Shown here piece by piece: positions 13,587-21,381 of a stretch of 21,381 nucleotides of DNA (position 1 is the first letter of the stretch; the number at the start of each line of letters is the position of its first letter). Made by a program: the position numbers and the translations under genes. The stretch is taken from positions 1 through 21,381 of the forward strand of contig JABANP010000706.1 in the NCBI GenBank assembly GCA_013115135.1, in the 5' to 3' direction. This DNA is from Perkinsus olseni (Eukaryota > Perkinsozoa > Perkinsida > Perkinsidae). The notes below the pieces were generated by a model that saw only the letters and a list, made by a program, of their open reading frames with translations, searched no databases and was not told where the DNA came from.

Positions 13587-16385
13587 TTATTCATCGTCGA
13601 GATGGATGTCACTGTCGGAGTCGGAGTCGTTGTAGTCGATGACTTTTACATTTTTGGTGTGGGTTTCGCGACCATCGGTGAGAAGTAGTCGGTTATCGCC
13701 GAGTACTGCTTGTACTTGGACTGGATCACTCCAGCGTGGTTGGTCTTTGCGGGGATGTTGTTCACGAATCAGCACGTACATACCAGCGCAAGGAGACCTA
13801 GAAGAAGTCGACAGAGGAATGCGCGACAGAGTCTGTTGGAGAGCTTGTTCACGGTGAAGTCGCCAAACAGTGTCTTTGTCTGGAACCGCAGGAAGATTGT
13901 CAAAAGTTACTAAGTCTTGAGCAGGAAAGTCGTACACAAGGTCACGCGCACACAAGCCATCGGCTCGAGGTGTGGGCAGTAGGTTCACTCGCATAGTGGC
14001 AACCTGAACAAGGTGTTTCCAAGTTCGGGGGGTAGGCCTGGTAGTGATGTGAGCTTGTAGTAAACCGAGGCGGATGAAGCGAGCCAGCTCACGATGGCGG
14101 CGCTCGTGTTGGCCATTGGAAGCCGATGAGTAGGGTGGAGTGAACTCCCAGGTGATGAAGGGTAGAGTAGGAGCCACTTTACGGAAGATGCTGCCGTTGT
14201 CGCTGCGAACCACTGTAGGGATTATGCCAAAGGTGCAAGTGATGTAGTTCAAGAGATCGATGACGTCGGTGCTCAAAGGGGCCGTAGAAAGTGGTACGCA
14301 CAAGAGGTGAGTCGTGAGGCGGCACGTGCAGGTTAGAACATATAGGTGGTTGAAGTAGGGACCGTGGACGTCGAGAGCAATACTCTGGAAGGGATGAGGA
14401 GGTAGAGGTCGTGCTAGAGGACGGTGTTTCCAGTGAAGATCACCTGGTTGAGTAAGTAGACGACTGCAGAATAGGCATGACCTAACGGCAACAGAGATGG
14501 TATCGAGCATCTTGGGCCAGGAGTAAAGCTTCTTTAAGCGAGAGTAGGTGGCTTGGACGCCCTCGTGGTAGGTTGAGTGGTAGGTGTCGACGAGTAAGCG
14601 CTGAAGGGCAGTATCGTCGACGTGCTTGAGACCATCGGTAAGAGGCAGAGCTGTCAAGCGATCGAGGATGTCGTCGGGGAGCCTCGCGAAAGCGTAGTCT
14701 AGAAGACGAGTCGAGGGGATGTCGTCAGTGGTCTTAGCAGGCACTCTAGGCGGAGGAGATGCTGGAGAGGTACCATCAGACAATGAAGTAGACGAGGAAG
14801 AGCGACACATGACTCCTGGAGGAAGGTCGGCAGAAGCAGCGGAGGATGACGATGAAGTCGAAGCGCAAGGGGCCTCGCGCCGAAGTCGAACCCACCGGGC
14901 AATGCTGTCGTTGTCGAAGGTTTCGTCGCGTTTACGGACGGGGCACGCCGCGAGAGTGGGGGCTGGCGTAGTTCCGGGCGGTGGGTTTAGAACATCAGCA
15001 GGGCCTGCAGAGCGGTTGGTCTTGTTCTCACGGGCGATAGTGTCGTACTTATCACGAACGCGGAGGATGTCGTCGAGTAAGGTTGACCGGGTGCCAGCAT
15101 CGGCAGGATTAGCGGTGCCCTTGATGTGAGTGTAGGTAACAGAACGGTTGCCGGACACAGCGATGATGAGCTCGAGGTATTTGCGGGTGAGAGCCTCGTG
15201 AAGTCCTGCTGGGATGCGACGGTCACGAGCGATGGCTACGGCAGTGAGCGAGTCGCAGTAGACGCGAAGGTCGTGGAACTTCATCCGCGTGTCGAGTTCG
15301 AGAAGACGAACACGAGCAAGGGCATAGTAAATACCGAGCAACTCGAGAGCGTTGATGTGGAGGTGACGCTGGGACTTAGTGAGTGGGAGCTGACCGCGCA
15401 AGACGGGTCGGTCGAATTGATGCGCCTCGTAGGCGATCATAGTGGTGGAGGCGTCGACATAGAGATGTAGGGGAGCAGTGGTGTGAAGACGACGTGGAAT
15501 CGGTTCGGGAGGGTGCTCACGCAAGTGGCAGACCCAAGCTTGAAGGAGCGGATGAATGTCAGCTGGAACAGCGGTTGCCCAGTCATGATGAAGTGCAGAG
15601 CGAGCCTTGCTGATGAGACCGACCAGAAGGTTCTTGGCGGGGAGGACATGAAACGCGAAGAAATCAGGCTCCTGGAGCAAAACGCCCAAGAGGCTCAAGG
15701 CGTCCTGGTAGGACGGGGGAGTGCTCAGAGGCCATCGGAGAACCTGGTCGACCGCCTTCGCCGGGTAGCGCAAGGAGTCGCCGGAATCGATAAGTTCAAG
15801 ACCTAGAACCGGGATAGGACTGCTCGCGGAGGCGTCCGCGATAGATTGGGTCTTCAGAGGTAAGTCATGAGTGTGGTACGTGTCGATGAGCGGATCGGAG
15901 GCAGAGGAGTCCGGAGGATCGCGAAAGTCCAAGATATCGTCCATAAAGGAGCATTGCTCGGGCTCCGAGTCGTCGAAGTCGACGATGTCGTCGAGACAAA
16001 GGTCAACAGTACCGTCAGAGGTGAAAACCGGAGAGGGAAGGGGACGCTCAACAGCGGGGGCTAACCCGGCTTCCACATGAGCCATCCCACCCTCGAGACA
16101 TGACGGAGCGATAGAGCTCCCGTAGATCATACGCGAGAACTGGTAGCAGCCGCCACGCCAGTAAAACTGGAAGAAGGAGCCCAGCGCATCAGAAACGCGA
16201 AATTTCATGAACGCATCGGACACGTCGTGGATAGTGGCAGTAGTAAAGAATGTTATCGAGAATGTGAGCCCGATGTTCCGCGTTCCCGTACCATTCCCGC
16301 CACTTGGATAGGAGGCTTCCTGCTGTAGGGTGCTGGTGGACCGAATCATTCGAGGTTGAAGAACTGGTGCTACACGCATATCCAT
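13587..16385 (-). CDS. pol: LTR-retrotransposon pol fragment: partial RT, RNase H, integrase (932 aa)
   Basis: Long unbroken frame. Residues ~53-150 are a shortened reverse transcriptase: DVSDAFMKF, CYQFSRMIYGSSIAPS and FMDDILDF (a Y/FxDD motif at 147-154). The RT connection follows (GLELIDSGDSLRYPAKAVDQ, 195-214). RNase H has YVDAS (D311), NALELL (E348), YCDSL (D378) and NPADAG (D429), a complete DEDD set. A Ser/Pro-rich linker spans ~450-560. The integrase has an HHCC zinc site (H603, H607, C637, C640) and core residues D672 (LDVHG), D729 (RSDNG) and E761 (GQHER); the last spacing, 31 residues, is a little shorter than the usual 35. A beta-barrel-like end (AGMYVLIREQHPRK, ~867-880) follows. 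The frame starts in mid-RT after a TAG, so gag, protease and most RT are missing: a 5'-truncated but otherwise well-preserved element, Ty3- or BEL-like. Confidence 0.85.
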   Translation of the reverse strand: MDMRVAPVLQPRMIRSTSTLQQEASYPSGGNGTGTRNIGLTFSITFFTTATIHDVSDAFMKFRVSDALGSFFQFYWRGGCYQFSRMIYGSSIAPSCLEGGMAHVEAGLAPAVERPLPSPVFTSDGTVDLCLDDIVDFDDSEPEQCSFMDDILDFRDPPDSSASDPLIDTYHTHDLPLKTQSIADASASSPIPVLGLELIDSGDSLRYPAKAVDQVLRWPLSTPPSYQDALSLLGVLLQEPDFFAFHVLPAKNLLVGLISKARSALHHDWATAVPADIHPLLQAWVCHLREHPPEPIPRRLHTTAPLHLYVDASTTMIAYEAHQFDRPVLRGQLPLTKSQRHLHINALELLGIYYALARVRLLELDTRMKFHDLRVYCDSLTAVAIARDRRIPAGLHEALTRKYLELIIAVSGNRSVTYTHIKGTANPADAGTRSTLLDDILRVRDKYDTIARENKTNRSAGPADVLNPPPGTTPAPTLAACPVRKRDETFDNDSIARWVRLRREAPCASTSSSSSAASADLPPGVMCRSSSSTSLSDGTSPASPPPRVPAKTTDDIPSTRLLDYAFARLPDDILDRLTALPLTDGLKHVDDTALQRLLVDTYHSTYHEGVQATYSRLKKLYSWPKMLDTISVAVRSCLFCSRLLTQPGDLHWKHRPLARPLPPHPFQSIALDVHGPYFNHLYVLTCTCRLTTHLLCVPLSTAPLSTDVIDLLNYITCTFGIIPTVVRSDNGSIFRKVAPTLPFITWEFTPPYSSASNGQHERRHRELARFIRLGLLQAHITTRPTPRTWKHLVQVATMRVNLLPTPRADGLCARDLVYDFPAQDLVTFDNLPAVPDKDTVWRLHREQALQQTLSRIPLSTSSRSPCAGMYVLIREQHPRKDQPRWSDPVQVQAVLGDNRLLLTDGRETHTKNVKVIDYNDSDSDSDIHLDDE

Positions 16386-16505
16386 GTCACCAATAGCAGC
16401 GAGCTAGTGGTGAGTTGCCTGCCGCACTGCACTTAGTTTTGCTAAGGAGCAGTCGTCAGAGCAGCACCTCTGTTGATCGGAATTCTCTCAGCTCTATCGG
16501 TCGTT

Positions 16506-17605
16506 TTACACCTTTTCCCACATATCGCGGTTCGTTATACCTGGATCGAAACGGATCGACTTGACAGTGACCGGCGACAACAACGGTTTGCTATGTTCGG
16601 CTTTCCTATCTCCGGATGAATCGAATGTTATAATCGTGGTGAGTGGGCCGACTTGAGGCAGGGAACTGAGAACGCTGATGAACTCATCGCCTTGGCTGAG
16701 CAGCAAAGGGATAAATGGAAGCCTTTATTAACCTGTCATCGCCATTTTTAGGCTATGAACTACAAAATTAACGAAGCAACGGCGGATATGCAATTGGATA
16801 TAAGGCTAGCTGGCAGCAGTGACTCGCTGTATATTAATGTCCCTTCGTCAAGCGTGGTCACCGCAATTATTCCCGTATGAGCCTTCTGGGCTCGATGTGC
16901 CATTTCCCCTGGCTTGCTTTGCTCGAATGTTGCAAAATCTTGACGGTAATTTCCTGGATATCTCAGTGTCTTGAACGGGAGTTTACTCCATAGAAAGTAG
17001 CGAATCTTGCGTTGTGCAGAGTAGGTCTTTAAAATAAATGGTCTGCTGGTCTGAGCTAAGGGCTGGTGAGAACCGCCAGACGCGTCCACAGTGAATACTC
17101 GAAGATGAGCCACATCTTCCGTCGACAAGGCAATAGAGGAATCATGGTCCGAGACGAGCTGTAATTCGACGATGTCACGAAGTTTGCTTAGAAACGACAA
17201 ATGATGGTCAAATTGACTATTGAATGGTAACCACTGAGCAAAGGATGGTTCGGAGAGACATGATGATCAATGGTGATCAAGAAATCCAGATGGTCGTTAA
17301 GAAATATCGAGGAATTACTCTCGCAATGTGTGGGTCAGAACTTGAAACTAACACACACGCTGCAAGAAACGATGACTTCCCCACGAATGCATCTCTAAAT
17401 ATAGGAACGGGTCCGTTGTCCGTTCCTATAGCAGGCGCCAGATGTGACGTCAAAACTCATTGCACGAGCTTACGGGCTGCCGCCCGTCATCCATGATCCG
17501 CTTCGCGCCAATAGGGTCGGTTGGGTATAGGCAGGGAAGTGACTTCCGACTGTCGAAGAAAACCAAAAAGGAAGTTGAAACAACGGCGACAAACAACGTG
17601 ACCAT
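16506..17605 (-). CDS. probable spliced secreted protein of unknown function
   Basis: Exon 1 (17605-17474) begins MVTLFVAVVSTSFLVFFDSR, a strong signal peptide. A donor CCC|GTAAGC at 17474 and an acceptor CTTTGCTCAG| at 17234 bound a 240-bp intron; both sides are in phase 0. Exon 2 starts at 17233 (WLPFNSQFDHHLSFLSKL) and stays open to a stop at 16760, through YSAQRKIRYFLWSKLPFKTL. A third coding block (16695-16506; QGDEFISVLSSLPQVGPL...) follows an acceptor TGCTGCTCAG|. It joins in frame if a weak donor GA|GTCACT at 16824 is used, giving about 243 aa; without it the protein is about 201 aa. I recognise no domain. The in-phase junction and signal peptide argue for a real gene; the 3' structure is unresolved. 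A TATAGGAACGG/CCGTTCCTATA stem (about 17400-17430) lies in intron 1. Confidence 0.5.
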
Positions 17606-19015
17606 CGAAGAGCCGGAAAAGATAGCGCTTCGGTATGCAGCGAGTGATGCGTCCAATGGCCTGAGACTAATGTGTGGGTTGCCACGGATGTCTCCTTGTG
17701 GACAGTGGTTGTCTATTTTGTGCGTTCACGCTAGTGAAATGGTGCGCATTCGTGCAAAGCGCCTAGTAGGCCAAGACACCGCCTACTGCGCTTAATATGA
17801 CTACTGTACTATATGAGACGAGAGACGTATTGATGATTCGAGTGGGTATTCCATTATCGGCTCATTGTAGGCAGTTTGCCATGAAACTTGTTTTTGAGGA
17901 AGATTCCTTCTCTTGTTCGACGCTACTCTCCCGTCGAGCGACAATATCTCATACACGAGTTGCCCGAAGGGTATCAACTACTTGAGCAGCGTGGATTGGG
18001 TTTATGAAAGGGGGTGGTTACAACAACAAGAGTTAACCAAACAACTACCGAGCAAGGGGGACCCTCGAGTATGGCTAGTTGGTTCTCTACTTGGAACCTC
18101 AAAACCCAGTAGCCGCCTCACTGTTAGCAACATAGCGTGGACATCCGAGGAAAAGCACGACAACTTACGTCTGTTTTAAACGGGTGGCAAACCTGGTTCG
18201 TGCTGACGCGCAGAGTCCCTCCTGAATCAGGAGTCCTGATGGAAGTAGACAGCGAATCTGAAGTGAGGTAATAACAAATAGCTACTGGCAATGATGATGG
18301 TCTCAGCCACCGACTGAGGAGCTTGCATTTTTCTGAGGCAAGTTCTAAAAAAATGGTTTCTCGTCAACTAAGGGGAGTTTAGCACTAAAATTTCAACAGG
18401 GTACAGATATTATCATGATACATCACATACTAAGTCGAAACGGTCCTATTTGAAGTGGTTACTGATATATCAGGGCAAGCGAAAAAATCACCCCGTAAAA
18501 TCCTGCTAAACGGGGGTATACACGTAAAGCACAAACGAGTATAAAACCTCTGGTCTCCGAGATGGGGCAAGGCGCGGTACAAAGCTAGCGTCGGAAAGGT
18601 CAACAGGACCTCACGACGGCAGCGAGGGAAACGCGAAGGCAAACTGTGCCGAGGCCGAAGGCGATGCGGCAAGTGGCGATCGCGGTTCGGCAGGCACAAG
18701 TTGCCTCTCGAAGACCTCGGTTAAAAAATAGAGAGTGTAACCAACGCAGAGTAGGACGTCCAAGGAAATATATTATAGGAACGTATGGAATGTATATATG
18801 AATGGGCAAAGATCACTCAATCGATAATAGCATAGCTCAGGAATTGTTGGTAGGGACACGACACAATTAGCTATGGAAATGGTCTGGCAATGAGAACACA
18901 ATTGTCTACAGGAGAGCGTCGAGGGGACGACGCTCGACTCCCGAGCCGTTGGCAAGCACCTGATAACTCAAGCCGGTAGTAGGGATACTAGCTTGCTAGC
19001 GTGGGAGGCGCAGTC
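17606..19015. other. no convincing gene
   Basis: Several frames of 60-110 codons overlap on both strands without domains. The plus-strand frame at 17913-18179 (88 aa) and a short open stretch near 17888-18005 containing HELPEGYQLLEQRG look mildly protein-like but lack starts, splice sites or neighbours that support them. 18540-18720 is a plus-strand stretch of Arg/Lys-rich codons without a start. Confidence 0.4.
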
Positions 19016-19048
19016 GGGACACTGGGTGTCCCGCTGTGCGCACAATAT
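19016..19048 (+). repeat. 33-bp hairpin-plus-tail motif, copy A
   Basis: GGGACAC-TGG-GTGTCCC followed by GCTGTGCGCACAATAT. It matches copy B at 21165-21197 at 28 of 33 positions, and four of the five differences fall in the hairpin loop or the two bases after the stem. Confidence 0.8.
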
Positions 19049-19748
19049 AACACGGCATCTCTCCGCGCCGGTTTTAACCTAGATAAACTACTCGTTCATC
19101 CGCTGAATGAAAATGCTTGCCGGAGAGGCCGAGTTTCTGGAGTGCAAGTCGCCCTACAGTCGGTCGAGGCGCTTGGGTATTGCCTCGAGTAGGTCCATGA
19201 TCTGCGAACCTCAGACTTCGGGCCCCAGAAGTCCTATTCGCTAGCCTCGCCGCACAGTGTCATGGCTGTTGTCTCCATCATTGTCTCCTGATGCTCTCTC
19301 TATGAATGTCCTTTTTTACGGCAGTAGATGGCCTAATTGACGCAAAATAACCTTTCTGTCTTATATCATCACCGTCTATTACCGTCTTTCTTGCTGGCTT
19401 ACCCAGGAAGGGTGATCACGTGGTTCAGTCGTTGTGATTGGTGCACCAAGGTGGTGCACAAGTTCATGCGTGCTAGTTGACCCGCAAAATGGGGCACGAT
19501 CGATTTTGCTGTAGCGCAAAGCAGGCCCAACTCTTGGGAGTATTCGTTCGTTTGCCTCACATCGACTACTAGCGACGAGTTGCACATCACTCGGCTGGTA
19601 ATACCAGCCTGGTATGCAACACCTTGTGGTGAAGGCCCGACTTCCGCCAAGCCTGCCAGCAACGCCACCGAAGTTCGGTGACCGAGCTCGGCTGGTGGGA
19701 GGGGTTGCAATACTCGAGCGCAGTTCTCTCTCCTTTTCACTCTTCGGC
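19049..19748. other. upstream region of the cysteine-rich peptide gene
   Basis: No supported gene. Two overlapping minus-strand frames (19379-19750) cover the likely promoter of the plus-strand peptide and show no domain. Directly before the ATG at 19749 is a pyrimidine-rich stretch (TTCTCTCTCCTTTTCACTCT), which could be a 5' leader or a branch/acceptor-like tract. Confidence 0.4.
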
Positions 19749-19964
19749 ATGAGCCGCTCGACGATGTTGCTCCTTTTCGCCTTCAGGTTGGTGGGATATA
19801 CCTGGAGCGCCGAGCAAAACCTCCGCGCACTAAACGACGACGACTGCGGCTGGTGCCACTACTGTGCTTCTGGGGGGTTCGTTCTCCCGTTTACGGGACT
19901 AGCCTGCACAGCAACTCTTGCGGCCTGTGGAGTCGGCTCGGATCCTTGCGCAAGCTGCTGTTGA
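19749..19964 (+). CDS. small secreted cysteine-rich protein (71 aa)
   Basis: The ATG at 19749 is chosen over an upstream in-frame ATG (19614) because it starts a good signal peptide, MSRSTMLLLFAFRLVGYTWS, probably cleaved near SA|EQ. The mature ~49 residues begin NLRALNDDD and hold eight cysteines: CGWCHYC, then single cysteines in GLACTATLAACG, then DPCASCC at the very end. An even number of cysteines packed in under 50 residues indicates a disulfide-stabilised secreted peptide. I do not recognise the spacing as a named family. Such peptides serve as defence peptides, protease inhibitors, signals or host-interaction factors; nothing here decides among these. No intron is needed. Confidence 0.5.
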   Translation: MSRSTMLLLFAFRLVGYTWSAEQNLRALNDDDCGWCHYCASGGFVLPFTGLACTATLAACGVGSDPCASCC

Positions 19965-21164
19965 GTGTCCGACATTACTAGCAGGCCCACCGTTCGCCAA
20001 CATGGACAATCAATTCCGTCTGAATTATCCTGCTGTCAAGGAGGCAATATTTCTTAATAACTCTTGAAACATAGGGGACAGTAGACCTCAACAGATGATG
20101 CTTTTACATTTTTTTCTTTTCTCTCGCGTAGGTTGTGCGTTCGGTATTTTCAGCCGCACGAGGAATTTGTGCGAATGCCTACCCATTTGTAGCGTTATAC
20201 GTACGGTACCTGAGTTGATCGATGGTACTCGTATATGAGTGAGATTCCGGGGAGTTCTTTCTTTTTGGTTCAATCAGAACGAGGTTTGTTTGTTGTAGCA
20301 AGTTGTAGACATCTTCTGGTGACTAACTCATCATCTGGCGGCGCTGAATGAGTTTGGTTATTCACCAGTGGTGATTGACTTGACCTAGAGGCACGCTCGC
20401 AGGCAAGCTTGTAAATGAAGATGAGTCCGGAACGTCAACGCAGAATTATCACAAGTGTAGTTATTAAGAATTGAGAACAAGTTCAAGGCAGCGGACGGGG
20501 TCGCGAGAGAGTGCGCCGCGCCCTTGAGCACGAAACGATTACCTAGGGCGTCATAGGGATGACGTGACTGTTGCTGAGTCGCCCATCCAAGCTCTTGTCG
20601 AAGAGATTTCTCTTTTAGTTGATTGGGAGACATTACCTTCCGAGGGGATCCCCCTTTCGAGGCTTTGGGCGTCTCAAAGGAGGTGAGGTGACTATTGGTC
20701 GGAACCCCGCAAGTGTTGAGCCTATACTCTAGCTCTCGGGTCGGGTTCTCGTCCTGTTGGTCCTCGCCCAACAGTCCCGATCGACTGGGGTATCAGTCGA
20801 ACGACTCCGGGAGCGACATTCGAAGAATGTTCTTCGGACAATCATTGCTCCCGTTCTTATACCCAGTTACTAAATCTCAGTAGCAGCTTGTTAATAGCGG
20901 CGGGGGAGTCTGAGTTGCCTGAGGCAACAGTAGGCAGTAGGCATTACAGGAACGCTGCTCGACACGACTCGTAGTAGACGCGAAACGTAACATCTGTAGC
21001 GTTCGGCTATCTCTGTATATTGTAGTCTGCGACGAGACTGTGCTGTGGTAGATGAGAGAAGCTACGGATGGATGGTTGTATCCGGGAATGCTCGTCCTTG
21101 CCAGGTTGTTCCGACAAAGCAAAAATGTCTGAGGAAGTGGCAAAGTGGTAAAAATTAGCAACAA
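19965..21164. other. no convincing gene; one hairpin
   Basis: A minus-strand frame at 20385-20792 (about 135 codons, no ATG, begins after a possible acceptor near 20790) is hydrophilic and might be an exon, with no recognised domain. A stem CGGGAGC/GCTCCCG encloses CGAAGA-ATGT-TCTTCG at about 20808-20856. Minus-strand frames to the right are low in protein character. Confidence 0.35.
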
Positions 21165-21197
21165 GGGACACCGCGTGTCCCATTGTGAGCACAATAT
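21165..21197 (+). repeat. 33-bp hairpin-plus-tail motif, copy B
   Basis: GGGACAC-CGC-GTGTCCC followed by ATTGTGAGCACAATAT. Same orientation as copy A at 19016-19048; weak similarity continues downstream (AACA, then ATCTCT). Confidence 0.8.
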
Positions 21198-21326
21198 CAA
21201 CAGAGTGGGATCTCTGTACGGCGTTCCAACCATGGTACTGCCCGCTCAAGAGGATAGGCTCCCGTGGAATTGCGGAGCGAGCGAAGCGAGCGGAGCATAT
21301 ACTGTCACTTCTGCGCTTTTTTGTGC

Positions 21327-21346
21327 GTTCGTTCGTTCGTTCGTTC
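21327..21346. repeat. (GTTC)5 microsatellite
   Basis: Five perfect tandem GTTC units. They keep a minus-strand frame open (repeated Asn-Glu-Arg-Thr), which explains the spurious start of that frame. Confidence 0.95.
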
Positions 21347-21381
21347 AAATTATTTCTCCACGACTATGTCGATTCAACTCG

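Noticed and set aside
15126..15470. Plus-strand frames inside the pol region
   Set aside because: They are antisense shadows of the intact pol frame, produced by its codon bias.
16386..16505. 5' LTR of the second retroelement
   Set aside because: No stretch here matches the presumed 3' LTR sequence at 13266-13360.
21007..21348. 113-codon minus-strand frame starting MNERTNERT
   Set aside because: The start is the (GTTC)5 microsatellite read backwards and the rest has no protein character.

Overview
The window looks like nuclear DNA of a single-celled eukaryote. Protein-coding genes are sparse, and two of them (protein phosphatase inhibitor-2 near 2.8-4.3 kb, a secreted protein near 16.5-17.6 kb) can only be read by splicing over GT-AG introns. 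The rest is mostly broken retrotransposons, short inverted-repeat elements, palindromes and tandem repeats. The retrotransposon pol style and the small secreted proteins make me think of a Perkinsus-like alveolate; that assignment is inference and no marker gene here proves it.

Layout. 24-599 (-): intronless secreted protein of unknown function. 600-2795: no convincing gene, several small hairpins. 2796-4336 (-): four-exon inhibitor-2 of protein phosphatase 1, the only gene whose function is firmly recognised. 4337-5690: intergenic DNA with a diverged two-copy duplication; the second copy carries a 126-bp TA-flanked MITE that the first copy lacks. 5746-6446: non-autonomous element with ~90-bp terminal inverted repeats. 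6536-7003: 138-bp tandem repeat, about 3.4 copies. 7097-7684: hairpin-rich. 8310-9422 (-): intact 370-aa protein related to bacterial ABC-transporter solute-binding proteins, a candidate horizontal transfer. 10193-10334 (+): possible first exon. 10386-10549: two adjacent long inverted repeats.

11150-16385 is a retrotransposon nest, all read on the minus strand. A decayed pol (RNase H part 12471-13265, C-terminal part 11150-11556) is interrupted by a 900-bp element at 11570-12469. The arms of that element are ladders of ~15-bp iterons (TTCGTMCA plus 7 bp) in opposite orientations, an architecture like Foldback transposons; its core holds two tRNA-like pol III promoter remnants and a 42-bp perfect palindrome. 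To the right lies a long intact pol fragment (932 aa: end of RT, RNase H, integrase), truncated at its 5' end.

16506-17605 (-): probable spliced secreted protein. 19749-19964 (+): 71-aa secreted peptide with eight cysteines. A 33-bp hairpin-plus-tail motif occurs at 19016 and again at 21165. The window ends beside a (GTTC)5 microsatellite. No rRNA, intact tRNA, CRISPR or bacterial-type operon was seen.
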